The notes: generated by a model not told the origin, from the sequence alone. 33,154 nt of DNA from an uncultured Gammaproteobacteria bacterium (GCA_913054335.1 CAJXHL010000012.1:1-33154), one strand, 5' to 3'; shown: positions 7,406-18,261, counted from the first letter of the stretch. Numbers and translations: made by a program.

Positions 7406-9124
7406 TTAGAGAAACTGCTTTGCATTTAATTTGGCGTATTCACCCGACTTAGAAAGTAGCTCTTCATGTGAGCCTTGTTCAATAATTTCACCCTCTTTTA
7501 AGACCACAATTCGATCAGCATTTTGAATGGTACTGAGCCTGTGGGCAATGATGATGGTTGTACGGCCTTCTTGCATTTGGTCAATCGCTGATTGAACCAA
7601 TCTCTCGGTGGCTGAATCGAGGGCAGAAGTTGCCTCGTCCAGAATTAAAATAGGACTGTTTTTGGCAATCGCTCTGGCGATAGAGAGTCGTTGGCGTTGC
7701 CCTCCTGAGAGTGTGGTGCCATCTTCACCAATTTCTGTCTCAAAGCGCTTACCTAGTTTATTAACAAACTCGGTAGAATTAGATATATCCGCCGCCTGCT
7801 CAATCAACTCAATAGACATAGTATCGCTTTGACCAAGGGCTATATTGTTTTTCACGGTGTCGTTAAATAAGCGTACGTTCTGATCAACAAAAGAGATTTG
7901 AGACCGAAGTGCAGTGAGCTCAATATCGTTGATATCTTGTTTATCAATTGAAATACTTCCTGACGTGGGGTTGTAAAAGCGCGCTATCAGACTCACCAGT
8001 GTTGTTTTACCACTGCCAGTACTACCAACAAGGGCAACGGTTTCACCCTGCTTAATTTCTAAATTTATATTATTGAGTGAGGCTCTCTCACCATCATAAC
8101 TAAAACTAACATTTTTAAAGCTAATCTCACCTTTAATGTTTTCAAATTCTCGCTTACCTTGGTTTACTTCTGACTTTTCGTCAATCAATTGAAAAACACT
8201 TTGTCCAGCAACGATTGCTTGTTGAAGGGGCTTGTTAATATTAACGAGGTTTTTAGCTGGTTTAACCAGCATTCCCATGGCGGTAAAGAATGCCAGAAAA
8301 TCACCTGCAGTCATGGTTAAGTAGGTCGATGACACATAAACCACGCAGGCTAATGATAAGCCAATAAGTATATTAACTAGTGCAGTATTAAGGCCGCTTG
8401 CAATATCCACCTTAAAGCGCTGTTGACGTATGGTATTGATGAGGGAGAGAAATTTCCGACTTTCACTTTTTTGGGCGAGGTAAATTTTAATCAAATCACT
8501 GCCGGAAATATTTTCATCCAAAAGGTGGGTCATTCGACCCATAGAATCTTGTACTTTTTTAGAAGAACTCCTCATCCGAGAGCTGGAAAATTTAACAGCT
8601 AAATAGACTAAGGGCAATAGTACTAATAGTGTGAGGCTTAAGAGGTAGTTTTTATAAAATAAGTAGCCAACTAACAAAACAACCGTAAGGGATGATTTGA
8701 TAAAATTAAGCCAGATTGTGGAAGCAGCGGAAGAGATTTGTTCCACATCAAAAGTCAATTTTGAAAGGATTCCCCCGGTTGTGTTTTTATCAAAGTAAGC
8801 TTTGGGTAGTTTTAATAGTTTGGCAAACATATCAACTCTTAAATCCATGATGACTTTATTTGAAATCCATGAACTAGCACTTACCGAAGTAAGTGCAAAT
8901 AGCGAGCTAAGTGCGATGACTAAAAATAGTGCCAATGCATAAAAAAGCGCTATGTCATTGGTGCGATTATCCGTAAAAAGAGTATCAACAATTTGCCCCG
9001 TTATTTCGGGGATGGACGCCTCAAACACAGTTGCAAATACCATCATCAAAGAGGTAAGTGCAAGCTTGCCTATATGGGCTTTCATATAGGGGTAAAGCCG
9101 CTTTATAAATTCTCTATAACCCAT
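7406..9124 (-). CDS. msbA: Lipid A export ABC transporter/permease MsbA
   Basis: A half-transporter that flips lipid A-core across the inner membrane, working as a homodimer. The first ~310 residues are a six-helix ABC exporter domain. The C-terminal ATPase contains Walker A GSTGSGKTT near residue 370, the Q-loop FVDQNVRLFND, signature LSGGQRQR, Walker B ILILDEATSALD and the H-loop AHRLST. Length (572 aa from this start) and the IWLNFIKSSLT region fit MsbA better than other exporters, though a generic lipid or multidrug exporter cannot be excluded. The reading frame extends upstream to 9163; I prefer MGYREF (9124), with MTMGY at 9130 as the alternative, because the longer form would overlap the palindrome at the divergent promoter. 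No convincing ribosome site decides it. Confidence 0.86.
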   Translation of the reverse strand: MGYREFIKRLYPYMKAHIGKLALTSLMMVFATVFEASIPEITGQIVDTLFTDNRTNDIALFYALALFLVIALSSLFALTSVSASSWISNKVIMDLRVDMFAKLLKLPKAYFDKNTTGGILSKLTFDVEQISSAASTIWLNFIKSSLTVVLLVGYLFYKNYLLSLTLLVLLPLVYLAVKFSSSRMRSSSKKVQDSMGRMTHLLDENISGSDLIKIYLAQKSESRKFLSLINTIRQQRFKVDIASGLNTALVNILIGLSLACVVYVSSTYLTMTAGDFLAFFTAMGMLVKPAKNLVNINKPLQQAIVAGQSVFQLIDEKSEVNQGKREFENIKGEISFKNVSFSYDGERASLNNINLEIKQGETVALVGSTGSGKTTLVSLIARFYNPTSGSISIDKQDINDIELTALRSQISFVDQNVRLFNDTVKNNIALGQSDTMSIELIEQAADISNSTEFVNKLGKRFETEIGEDGTTLSGGQRQRLSIARAIAKNSPILILDEATSALDSATERLVQSAIDQMQEGRTTIIIAHRLSTIQNADRIVVLKEGEIIEQGSHEELLSKSGEYAKLNAKQFL

Positions 9125-9156
9125 TGTCATTACTTTGATTGGATGTGTCCATATTC

Positions 9157-9172
9157 TACACAAATTTGTGTA
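9157..9172. promoter_or_regulatory. 16-bp perfect palindrome between msbA and pyrG
   Basis: TACACAAATTTGTGTA is a perfect palindrome in the 78-bp gap between the divergent starts. It lies 31 bp before the pyrG ATG and about 33 bp before the preferred msbA start. A possible pyrG -10 (TATCAT, 9171-9176) begins inside its right arm. The symmetry and position suggest an operator; no cognate regulator is encoded beside it. Confidence 0.5.
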
Positions 9173-9196
9173 TCATAACTATTTCAAACCTGTTAG

Positions 9197-10837
<1,641 letters not shown>

Positions 10838-10840
10838 GTT

Positions 10841-10976
10841 GAGACCTTTGCGTAGTTACGAATAATCATCAAAACACCACCTTCCGCCAACTTAGCTATT
10901 TTCTTAAAGACGACCTTAGATTTACTAGGGCAGACTCTAAGAAAATAGTTAATTCAGCAAAATCTGTTATTTTGCT
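10841..10976. repeat. Convergent intergenic region with a GAGACCTTTGC motif and two inverted repeats
   Basis: Between the stops of pyrG and der (173 bp) the sequence begins with GAGACCTTTGC (10841-10851). CTATTTTCTTA (10896-10906) pairs perfectly with TAAGAAAATAG (10938-10948) across a 31-base loop. AGCAAAAT (10956-10963) pairs with ATTTTGCT (10969-10976) across five bases. Neither hairpin is GC-rich or followed by a clear T tract, so they are weak candidates for bidirectional termination or remnants of a small mobile sequence. Confidence 0.4.
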
Positions 10977-11010
10977 AATCACCCCTAACTGTGCAAAAAT
11001 CTCAAAAAGC

Positions 11011-12405
11011 TTACTTTCTTTTTTTGGTGAATTTCATCAGCCTTCTTCTTTTTTGAATTTGGCGATCGGTTAGCTTATTCTTTTTATCTTTGAACGGGTT
11101 TTCGCCGCTTTTGAATTCAAACTTAATCGGCGTATTGGAAAGGCTTAATGCGTTCGTAAAGAAGTTTTTCAGATAGCGACCATAAGCATTTGGAATGCTT
11201 TGTAGGTGGTTGCCATGCACGGTGAAGGTTGGTGGAAAAACACCAGACTGGTGGATGTATTTTAGCTTTAAGCGTCTACCGGCCACCGGCGGCGGCTGAT
11301 GTCCTTCATTGGCCTTGGCCAAAATTTCATTAAGCATCGGTGTGCCAAACCTTGCACCAGCATTCTCATATGCCTTAATAATTGGTCCAAAAAGCTTTCC
11401 TACGCCAGAGCCATGCAATGCCGAGATGTAGTGAACAGAGGCGTAATTAACAAAAGAAAGCTTTACGTCTAATTTACGTTTGACTTCACTTTTCTGATAA
11501 TCGTCCAGACCATCCCATTTGTTATTGACAATCAACAAGGCTCGACCTTTGTCAGAAATCATACCAAGCAGTGTTGCATCCTGTTCTGTGACGCCTTCGC
11601 TTGCATCCAGTACAAGAATAACCACATGGCAATTTTCAATCGCTTCAATCGCTTTTAAAATACTAAATTTTTCAATTTTATGATCAACACTGCGCTTGCG
11701 TCTTATGCCGGCAGTATCTATTAGGGTGTAGAGTTGGTCGTTACGCTCAAAAGGGATGAAAATGGTATCACGAGTTGTTCCGGGTAAGTCAACAGCTAAA
11801 ACACGTTCCTCACCTAAGATACGGTTTATTAAAGTGGATTTTCCAACGTTTGGTCGCCCAAGAACGGCAACTGCAATGCCTTCAATCTCCGGTTCAACGT
11901 CATCCGTTGGCTCGGGCAAAAGTGGTAATGTTAAATCAATTAATTCTTCAATGCCATGACCGTGTTCAGCAGCAATAGGAACGGGCACACCAAGACCAAG
12001 TTCATAAAATTCAGCAAAAACTGCCTCACTAAGCCCTTCAGCTTTATTACAAACTAAAATTAAATTGAGTTTTAATCTTCTCAATTGCCCTGCAATTTCG
12101 TGATCAAGTGCAGTAACACCGTCTCTGGCACTGACAATAAAGTAGACAACGTCGGATTCATCTAGTGCATTGAGGACTTGGCTATGAACGCCGCTATCAA
12201 TAATATTGTCCTCGTTGGTTAGTCCGCCAGTATCGATAATCGAGCACTGAATATCATCGTCCAAGTCGATCGTTGCGTATTGCCTATCGCGCGTCAGCCC
12301 CTCAAAGTCAGAGACAAGTGCTTGGCGAGATTTACTCAGGCGATTGAATAGGGTGGACTTGCCAACATTGGGACGTCCAACGAGTGAAATAACGGGTAGG
12401 CTCAC
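11011..12405 (-). CDS. der: Ribosome-assembly GTPase Der (EngA)
   Basis: Double-GTPase that assists maturation of the 50S subunit. Two G domains are visible: G1 motifs GRPNVGKS at residues 10-17 and 183-190, G3 motifs DTGG and DTAG, and G4 motifs NKAE and NKWD. The C-terminal KH-like domain includes LKYIHQSG and PTFTVHGNH and ends in a lysine/arginine-rich tail (KRRRLMKFTKKRK). The first G4 reads NKAE instead of the more common NKxD, a known variation. Length 464 is typical. It lies 44 bp downstream of yfgM with no bamB between, unlike the usual hisS-yfgM-bamB-der order. Confidence 0.97.
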   Translation of the reverse strand: MSLPVISLVGRPNVGKSTLFNRLSKSRQALVSDFEGLTRDRQYATIDLDDDIQCSIIDTGGLTNEDNIIDSGVHSQVLNALDESDVVYFIVSARDGVTALDHEIAGQLRRLKLNLILVCNKAEGLSEAVFAEFYELGLGVPVPIAAEHGHGIEELIDLTLPLLPEPTDDVEPEIEGIAVAVLGRPNVGKSTLINRILGEERVLAVDLPGTTRDTIFIPFERNDQLYTLIDTAGIRRKRSVDHKIEKFSILKAIEAIENCHVVILVLDASEGVTEQDATLLGMISDKGRALLIVNNKWDGLDDYQKSEVKRKLDVKLSFVNYASVHYISALHGSGVGKLFGPIIKAYENAGARFGTPMLNEILAKANEGHQPPPVAGRRLKLKYIHQSGVFPPTFTVHGNHLQSIPNAYGRYLKNFFTNALSLSNTPIKFEFKSGENPFKDKKNKLTDRQIQKRRRLMKFTKKRK

Positions 12406-12449
12406 GATAAATTACCAGTTTAGTTGGAAATTACTACAATAAATCTTTA

Positions 12450-13067
12450 TTAGTTAAGGTCGTCTAACTTGATCTGAATTAACCGTATTAGCGTTGAATT
12501 ATCAGTGATACTGTTAATCGCTAGTCGGTAATGCTTTTGAGCCTCTGGCGTATTGGCAAGGTCTAAGTAAATATCACCCTTCATGCTATGCACAAGGCCT
12601 AGGAAGTTAGCATCAGTGAGCGAATCTAGCATAGTAAGTGCACTTTCGTGTTGGCCTAGTTGCAAGTAAACGGTTGCTGTTCGTAGTATTGCTGTTGAGC
12701 TGATTGCACCATTGTCACTTGATGTTAATGGTTCGATTATGCTAAGAACTGATTGGTAGTTACCAGCGTCAAATAGTTTTTTAGCCATCAGCAGTGAGGC
12801 TTGATCAGCGTACGAACTTGAGCCATAGTCGGTCAGTAACTGATCATAAGTTTCAACACTGTTTGAATCTGAAGCATAGGTTAAATAAAGCGCTCTTGCG
12901 CTTTGCGATTGTTGATCTTGGTAGTCACCATAAAAACCCCAGCCCCAAAAAGCACTTAGGCCAATAACAACACCAATGACAATTTGTGAGCCGTTGGTTT
13001 TTAGCCATCTTTTAACTTGCTCGACTTGCTCTTCTTCTGTGCCGCCGACATTAATAAAGTTTTTCAT
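12450..13067 (-). CDS. yfgM: YfgM-type membrane-anchored TPR protein (ancillary SecYEG translocon subunit)
   Basis: A 205-residue protein with a cytoplasmic N terminus rich in acid and base (EEEQVEQVKRWLKTNG), one membrane helix at about residues 28-45 (IVIGVVIGLSAFWGWGFYG) and a periplasmic domain of TPR-like helix pairs. In E. coli YfgM binds the SecYEG translocon and the chaperone PpiD. The family signature is the EEQVEQVKRWLKTNG block before the helix and the conserved aromatic turn after it. It overlaps hisS by 4 bp and precedes der, the conserved locus minus bamB. Confidence 0.88.
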   Translation of the reverse strand: MKNFINVGGTEEEQVEQVKRWLKTNGSQIVIGVVIGLSAFWGWGFYGDYQDQQSQSARALYLTYASDSNSVETYDQLLTDYGSSSYADQASLLMAKKLFDAGNYQSVLSIIEPLTSSDNGAISSTAILRTATVYLQLGQHESALTMLDSLTDANFLGLVHSMKGDIYLDLANTPEAQKHYRLAINSITDNSTLIRLIQIKLDDLN

Positions 13068-14332
13068 AAGATCTCCTGAAGATGGGCAATGATACCCTCT
13101 AGCGTGATTAATTGTTGTTCGCCTTGACCTTTCAATGGCTTAACACTAATTTGATTGTTCCTAATTTCCTCTTCGCCCAAAATTAAAGCATAGTCTGAGT
13201 TTGATTTATCGGCTTTTTTCATCTGCGATTTTAAACTTCCAATACTGATATCGTTTATCACAATAATTTCAGGTAGATTCTGGTGGATGTCATTACAGAT
13301 TCTCATGGAAGCTTGTTGTGCCTCACCACCCAAAGCGACGAAATAAAGACTTGGTGCTTGTTTTATGAGTGATTCAGATTGTTCGCTGATAAGTAACATT
13401 AAGCGCTCCAAACCCATAGCAAAACCAACCCCAGGTGTGGGTTTGCCACCCATTTGCTCTACCAAACCATCATAACGTCCACCAGCACAAATCGTACCTT
13501 GTGTGCCAAGGTCATTTGAAATCCATTCAAAAACGGTTCGGTTGTAATAATCTAGTCCCCTTACCAATCGAGGGTTGACGGTGTAATCAATGTTTAGGCA
13601 GTCAAGAAAACCAGTGAATTCTTCAAAGTGTTTGGCAGATTCTTCGTCCAAATGATCAATCATTTTTGGCGCGTTGGCAATCAATGTGGCCATATCGGAA
13701 TTTTTAGAATCCAAAATACGCAATGGATTGTTCTCAAGTCGGCGCAAACTGTCCTCATCAAGCTCTCCCTTATGCTCAGAAAAATAACTGTAAAGTAGTG
13801 TTCTGTATTCTGCTCTGGTTTCGTTTGAGCCTAGCGAGTTGACCTCTAAACTAACGTTTTCGAGCCCTAGTCTTTGCCAAAGTTGTGCACTCATAGCAAT
13901 AAGTTCGGCATCAATTTTTGCATCTGTTGCACCAAATATTTCCACACCTACTTGGTGAAATTGGCGATAGCGACCTTTTTGTGGGCGCTCATGTCTAAAC
14001 ATTGGCCCCTGGTAAAATACTTTTTGAATGCCTTCTCTTGGTAAGTTGTGCTCTATCATCATGCGCACACAGCCTGCTGTGCCTTCAGGTCGAAGTGTCA
14101 GTGAGTCGCCGCCAAGGTCTTGCCAGGTGTACATTTCTCTTTCAACAATGTCAGTGATTGCGCCAATCGCGCGGGTAAATGTTTCAGTTTTTTCAACGAT
14201 CGGTGTGCGGATATTTTTGTAGCCATAAGAGATTAACAGCTTGTTAATGACACTTTCCATGGCTAACCAAAGATTGGAGTCTTTGGGTAGAAGGTCGTTC
14301 ATTCCTCTAATGGCTTGTATTTTCTTGCTCAT
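13064..14332 (-). CDS. hisS: Histidyl-tRNA synthetase
   Basis: Class II aminoacyl-tRNA synthetase charging tRNA-His. Seen: the N-terminal IRGMNDLLP, motif 1 around YGYKNIRTPIVE, motif 2 GPMFRHERPQKGRYRQFHQ with the ATP-binding Arg, the histidine-specific LVRGLDYYNRTVFE and AGGRYDGL, and motif 3 GVGFAMGLERL. A C-terminal anticodon-binding domain follows. The 422 residues match the bacterial length. This ATG starts the conserved MSKKIQAIRGMNDLLP sequence. It heads the hisS-yfgM-der unit; a TAAAAT in the leader on the minus strand may be its -10, but no matching -35 is clear. Confidence 0.97.
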   Translation of the reverse strand: MSKKIQAIRGMNDLLPKDSNLWLAMESVINKLLISYGYKNIRTPIVEKTETFTRAIGAITDIVEREMYTWQDLGGDSLTLRPEGTAGCVRMMIEHNLPREGIQKVFYQGPMFRHERPQKGRYRQFHQVGVEIFGATDAKIDAELIAMSAQLWQRLGLENVSLEVNSLGSNETRAEYRTLLYSYFSEHKGELDEDSLRRLENNPLRILDSKNSDMATLIANAPKMIDHLDEESAKHFEEFTGFLDCLNIDYTVNPRLVRGLDYYNRTVFEWISNDLGTQGTICAGGRYDGLVEQMGGKPTPGVGFAMGLERLMLLISEQSESLIKQAPSLYFVALGGEAQQASMRICNDIHQNLPEIIVINDISIGSLKSQMKKADKSNSDYALILGEEEIRNNQISVKPLKGQGEQQLITLEGIIAHLQEIL

Positions 14333-14558
14333 GTTGCTGTTTGTTTTTGTATGAGGAGTATTTTACCTATGAAATGCCTCTTCTTGTTCAGCCTATAGCG
14401 CCTAGAACTGGTTGATTTTATCGGATTTATTGTTTTGAATTGTCTCGAATGATGTAAACAGAAAAAGAAACAACCAAGTGACGATGACGGCTTTGGTAAT
14501 CAAGTTGCATATTCATCAGACTAAATCTCAAATACAACAGATTAACTTATAGCAAGAA
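14333..14558. other. Non-coding gap between hisS and a pseudogene
   Basis: This 226-bp stretch has no convincing reading frame on either strand. It holds the hisS leader (minus strand, TAAAAT near 14365) and, further on, sequence that would lie downstream of the broken reductase-like gene. One minus-strand frame just below 14590 can be read as a possible continuation of that gene after a frameshift, but the match is too weak to annotate. Confidence 0.4.
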
Positions 14559-14873
14559 TTATTCTTGACTTGGTGTCCACTTTGATGCTTTTCTGGATGG
14601 CGGTGCATTATCAAGTCTCGCTTGTAGGGCGAAGTGGCTGGTAATCTGGGAAGTGATTGCGGTCAGTAACTTTAGCTGCCCTCTATCCTTTGCTTCGACC
14701 ACTGCGCCAACTCGATTAATGAGCTTGGAGACCTTTGGATTTGGTGGGCTGTAGGTGACTGGGCCGAGCTGTTGTGAGATTGGTGGCAACGAAATCGCCT
14801 TGAAAAGTCTGGCGTTCGCACTTATCAAAGTTTGAGACTCGCTGAAAGTGAGCATACAGACGCAGTTGACCAC
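14559..14873 (-). pseudogene. Decayed pyrroline-5-carboxylate-reductase-like (ProC-type NAD(P)-binding) gene
   Basis: About 100 codons remain open. The segment FKAISLPPI, LGPVTYSPPNPKVSKLINRVG and AVVEAKDRGQLKLLTAITS resembles the middle of ProC-like reductases, where a conserved (R)AIPLPPV block is followed by a glycine/proline turn and the start of the helical dimerisation domain. The N-terminal Rossmann domain and most of the C-terminal domain are missing. A gap of roughly 15 residues is apparent before FKAISLPP, and the tail (DNAPPSRKASKWTPSQE) no longer looks like the family, as after a frameshift. It lies immediately beyond the GntR regulator of the hydroxyproline island and was probably once part of it. 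Assignment is from remembered family pattern only. Confidence 0.5.
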
Positions 14874-14929
14874 AGATTGTTGCTCATGAAATCGACTAAA
14901 TAGGTTGTATTGTTATAAGTATGAGGTGA

Positions 14930-15643
14930 CTATAGCGATATAATAATGTTGCTGGTATTTCTTGAGCCAAGATATTTAAGAAATTGCTGTTGCATTTCTA
15001 ATGTATGTTCATGCGCAAGGCGTTCTGCCAAATTGACATCTTGCGCTTCAATTGCATCAATCATTGCTTGGTGGTTGTCAACCATTTTGCTAGGTAAATG
15101 ATCATCGAAGGATTTGAAGTACAATCTTAGAGATCGTCGTCCGTCATCCAACAGGCGACGATAAATATTCTCAAAATAGCTGTTATTGCCTGCTTTAGCG
15201 ATAGCTAGATGAAAATCTCGATTGCTAAGAATCATTTTCATAGCATCATTTTGTGCGACAGAGAGGTTAAATTTGACTTGCTCTTCACGAATTAACTGAA
15301 GACTGGCTTCGTTTCGAAATTTGGCCGCCAAACGTGTCACAGTTCGCTGAACAAGGTCCAACGCATCTACGTATTGTGAGAACTCCTCAATCCTAAGAGG
15401 GGTGACTATTGTTCCCTTATTGGGTAAGGTTTGTAACAAAGATTCTGAAACCAGTCGGACCATTGCCTCACGCACGGGAGAGCGCGATACGTTAAAACGT
15501 TTTGCGATACTTACTTCATCAATCAGTTGACATGGTTGCAAAGTTAGAGAAAGTATTTCATCACGTATCGTTTCGTAAATAACAATAGCGCTATATCCTT
15601 TGGGTTTTCTTTTTGCTGTATCTTGAGTTGTGGCTTTTGTCAT
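14930..15643 (-). CDS. GntR-family regulator, FadR/FCD subfamily
   Basis: A 237-residue transcription factor. The N-terminal winged helix (about residues 18-85) has IYETIRDEILSLTL, then the recognition-helix region VSIAKRFNVSRSPVREAMVRL typical of GntR proteins. The C-terminal FCD ligand domain (about 95-220) carries metal-binding-type residues in RDFHLAIAKAGNN and DNHQAMIDAIEAQD. It is divergent from the hydroxyproline catabolic genes across 192 bp of AT-rich DNA, so it most likely controls them and itself, relieved by a pathway compound. That role is inference from position. Confidence 0.9.
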   Translation of the reverse strand: MTKATTQDTAKRKPKGYSAIVIYETIRDEILSLTLQPCQLIDEVSIAKRFNVSRSPVREAMVRLVSESLLQTLPNKGTIVTPLRIEEFSQYVDALDLVQRTVTRLAAKFRNEASLQLIREEQVKFNLSVAQNDAMKMILSNRDFHLAIAKAGNNSYFENIYRRLLDDGRRSLRLYFKSFDDHLPSKMVDNHQAMIDAIEAQDVNLAERLAHEHTLEMQQQFLKYLGSRNTSNIIISL

Positions 15644-15728
15644 TGATAGGATTTATTACTTAAATAAAAACTTAAATAGTTATATACTTATTTACTTGTG
15701 TATCTTACTTTAACCTGCTATTTTTTTA

Positions 15729-15757
15729 TTGACATATATGTATTTGATGTATACTTT
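15729..15757 (+). promoter_or_regulatory. Promoter of the hydroxyproline catabolic genes
   Basis: A perfect TTGACA (15729-15734) precedes TACTTT (15752-15757) by 17 bp, or TATACT (15750-15755) by 15 bp. Small dyads overlap it: ACATATATGT begins in the -35 and GTATAC lies in the -10. GntR-type operators are often short dyads of this sort, so the adjacent regulator could act here. The surrounding gap (15644-15835) is strongly AT-rich, with an ACTTAAATA repeat near the regulator's start. Confidence 0.55.
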
Positions 15758-15835
15758 ATCACAAATACAAAATGTCGACAAGTATTAATATAATCTTATC
15801 ACAGTATTCAGCTAAAAAAATAACAGGAGTAAAAA

Positions 15836-16744
15836 ATGAATTTTGAAGGAATCTATACGCCGGTTATCACACCATTCAATGAAGATGGGTCGATTGACTG
15901 GGAAAGTTACGGCGAGGTAATCGAATGGCAAATCGAAAATGGTGTTTCTGGGATTATTGCTGGCGGTTCGACTGGTGAGTTTTATGCTATGTCTAAAGAA
16001 GAGCGCATTCAGCAATTTAACTTCGCCTCTGAAAAGATTAACGGTCGAGTAGAGTTAATGTGCGGTGTTAATGATATTCGTGTGTCTGAGTGCCTTGAGA
16101 TTACTGTTGCTGCCCGCGATGCTGGTGCACAGTCACTGTTGGTAGCTGCTCCTCCTTACTCCCTACCTTCCGAGGCCGAGTTGGCTCACCACGTGTTGAA
16201 AATCGCTGATACTGCAGGCTTGCCTATTATGCTTTACAATTACCCTGGTAGAACAGGTGTCGAGATGGGTGAAGAGTTTTTAACGACGGTCTCAAGTAAT
16301 CCCTTAATTGCTGGTATCAAAGAATCCAGCGGTGACTACAGCCGTTTACCTTATTTAACACAAAACTTCTCAAATATTGAGTTGGTCGTAGGCGGTGAGG
16401 AACAAGTTGTCGAGTTTGCAGCTTGGGGCGCAAAAGCTTGGGTCTGTGCTACGGCTAACTTCTTTCCGTCTGAATGTGTTCAATTTATGGATATTATTGG
16501 AAAGCAGTCTGATTTTGAGCGTGGTAAACGCATTATGGACGCCTTCATGCCCTTAATGGCTGTTCTTGAGCAGGGCGGAAAATTCTTGCAATGTGTTAAA
16601 TTTGGTTGTGAACTACAAGGACGCCCAAGTGGTATTGTTCGTCCACCATTATTACCAATGGACAATACACTTAAACAAGAAATGTCAAACATTGTCACTA
16701 TTGCACGGCAGGCGCTTGACATAATTCTTAACAATAAGGAATGA
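15836..16744 (+). CDS. lhpC: DHDPS-family lyase, probable 1-pyrroline-4-hydroxy-2-carboxylate deaminase
   Basis: A 302-residue (beta/alpha)8 enzyme of the dihydrodipicolinate synthase/N-acetylneuraminate lyase family. The Schiff-base Lys162 lies in AGIKESSGD, the catalytic Tyr136 in YNYPGRTG, and the carboxylate-binding loop is GGSTGEF. In hydroxyproline pathways such an enzyme dehydrates and deaminates pyrroline-4-hydroxy-2-carboxylate to 2-oxoglutarate semialdehyde. That specificity is inferred from the next gene (an aldehyde dehydrogenase), the racemase-family genes and the FAD dehydrogenase downstream, all on one strand. It is not dapA itself, since the setting is catabolic. An AGGAG precedes the ATG. 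It overlaps the next frame by ATGA. Confidence 0.85.
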   Translation: MNFEGIYTPVITPFNEDGSIDWESYGEVIEWQIENGVSGIIAGGSTGEFYAMSKEERIQQFNFASEKINGRVELMCGVNDIRVSECLEITVAARDAGAQSLLVAAPPYSLPSEAELAHHVLKIADTAGLPIMLYNYPGRTGVEMGEEFLTTVSSNPLIAGIKESSGDYSRLPYLTQNFSNIELVVGGEEQVVEFAAWGAKAWVCATANFFPSECVQFMDIIGKQSDFERGKRIMDAFMPLMAVLEQGGKFLQCVKFGCELQGRPSGIVRPPLLPMDNTLKQEMSNIVTIARQALDIILNNKE

Positions 16745-16749
16745 TAAAA

Positions 16750-18261
16750 ATGTCCAGCCTACTAACCAAAGAACAATACGCAGCCAAAGCCGCTGATATC
16801 AAATTCTACGTTGAACCCTTTATTGATGGTAAATACCAGAAGTCAAAAGCAGGCAATACTATGGATACCATAAACCCAGCTACTGGTGAGGTTCTTGCTC
16901 AAGTGACTGCTTGTGACGCCTCTGATGTGGATTATGCTGTTGAAGTATCACGCAAAGCCTTTGATGAGGGCAAGTGGTCTCTTATGGCGCCGGGAGATCG
17001 TAAATTGGTACTGCTTAAACTTGCAAATCTGATTGAAGATAATCAAACAGAACTTGCCGTTCTTGAGAGCTTAGAAAGCGGTAAACCCATCAGTGAGTGT
17101 CAGCTGACCGATCTGCCAGAAACTATTGGAACGATTCAGTGGCACGCTGAGGCGATCGACAAGATATACGATCAAATATCACCCACCAATTCGAATACAG
17201 TAGGCCTAATAGTGCGTGAGCCTTTAGGTGTGGTTGGTTGTGTATTGCCTTGGAACTTTCCATTGATGATGTTGGCTTGGAAGATAGCTCCAGCACTTGC
17301 TGGTGGAAGTAGTGTAATTGTTAAGCCTGCTGAACAAACCTCGATGACCGCTCTACGTATTGGCGAACTGGCAATCGAAGCTGGTATTCCGGCAGGGGTA
17401 CTTAACATTCTACCTGGTATGGGTCCTGAAGTTGGTGAGCCAATGGGGAGGCATCATGGTATTGATGCTGTCTCATTTACCGGTTCTACCGAAGTTGGCA
17501 GACTGTTCTTAGAATTCTCAGCACAAAGCAACCTTAAAAAAATTATTCTCGAATGCGGTGGCAAAAACCCAGCAGTGGTATTATCCGATGCCGACAACCT
17601 TGATTCTGTAGCAGAACACTGCGTGGCAGCAGCACTTTGGAACATGGGTCAAAACTGTACGGCAAACTCACGTCTTATTGTTCACAAAGACATTAAAGAC
17701 ACACTACTGGAAAAAGTCAGAGAGAAAATGGCCGACTGGCATACCGGTGATCCGATGGACCCAGGCAACCAATTGGGTGCTATTATCTCTCGTGAGCAGT
17801 ATGATAAGATTCTAGGCTATATCCAATCCGCTAAAGATGAGGGCGCTGAGCTAATCGAAGGTGGTAATGCCATTGAAGCGGGTAATGGTTTGTTTATTGA
17901 GCCAACTCTATTCGCTGGCGTTACTCCTGAGATGACCATTGCTAAAGAAGAGATCTTTGGCCCAGTATTTGCAATGATGGTAGTTGATAGCGATGAAGAG
18001 GCTATTCAGCTAGCAAATGATACTTGTTATGGTTTACAAGCGTCATTGTATACTTCCAATGTTACTAAGGCACATAAGTACGGTAGAGCACTGCAGGCCG
18101 GCACTGTCTCGGTTAACTGCTATGGTGAGGGTGATATGACAACACCATTTGGTGGTTACAAACTGTCTGGCTTTGGTGGGCGTGATAACTCACTGATGGC
18201 GCATGACCAGTACACCGAGGTTAAGACGATTTGGATTGATGTTAGTGGGGCTCTTTCTTGA
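16750..18261 (+). CDS. Aldehyde dehydrogenase, probable 2-oxoglutarate semialdehyde dehydrogenase
   Basis: NAD(P)-dependent aldehyde dehydrogenase of 503 residues. Seen: [18 protein letters not shown] for cofactor binding, FTGSTEVG, the general base Glu in LECGGKNP (about 268) and the nucleophile Cys in GQNCTANSR (about 303), with the C-terminal [14 protein letters not shown]. General similarity is to the PuuC/gamma-aminobutyraldehyde group. In this cluster the expected reaction is oxidation of 2-oxoglutarate semialdehyde to 2-oxoglutarate, the last step of hydroxyproline breakdown; this is inference from context. An in-frame ATG at 16741 is possible, but AAGGA abuts it directly and is well placed (nine bases) only for the ATG at 16750. 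Confidence 0.88.
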   Translation: MSSLLTKEQYAAKAADIKFYVEPFIDGKYQKSKAGNTMDTINPATGEVLAQVTACDASDVDYAVEVSRKAFDEGKWSLMAPGDRKLVLLKLANLIEDNQTELAVLESLESGKPISECQLTDLPETIGTIQWHAEAIDKIYDQISPTNSNTVGLIVREPLGVVGCVLPWNFPLMMLAWKIAPALAGGSSVIVKPAEQTSMTALRIGELAIEAGIPAGVLNILPGMGPEVGEPMGRHHGIDAVSFTGSTEVGRLFLEFSAQSNLKKIILECGGKNPAVVLSDADNLDSVAEHCVAAALWNMGQNCTANSRLIVHKDIKDTLLEKVREKMADWHTGDPMDPGNQLGAIISREQYDKILGYIQSAKDEGAELIEGGNAIEAGNGLFIEPTLFAGVTPEMTIAKEEIFGPVFAMMVVDSDEEAIQLANDTCYGLQASLYTSNVTKAHKYGRALQAGTVSVNCYGEGDMTTPFGGYKLSGFGGRDNSLMAHDQYTEVKTIWIDVSGALS

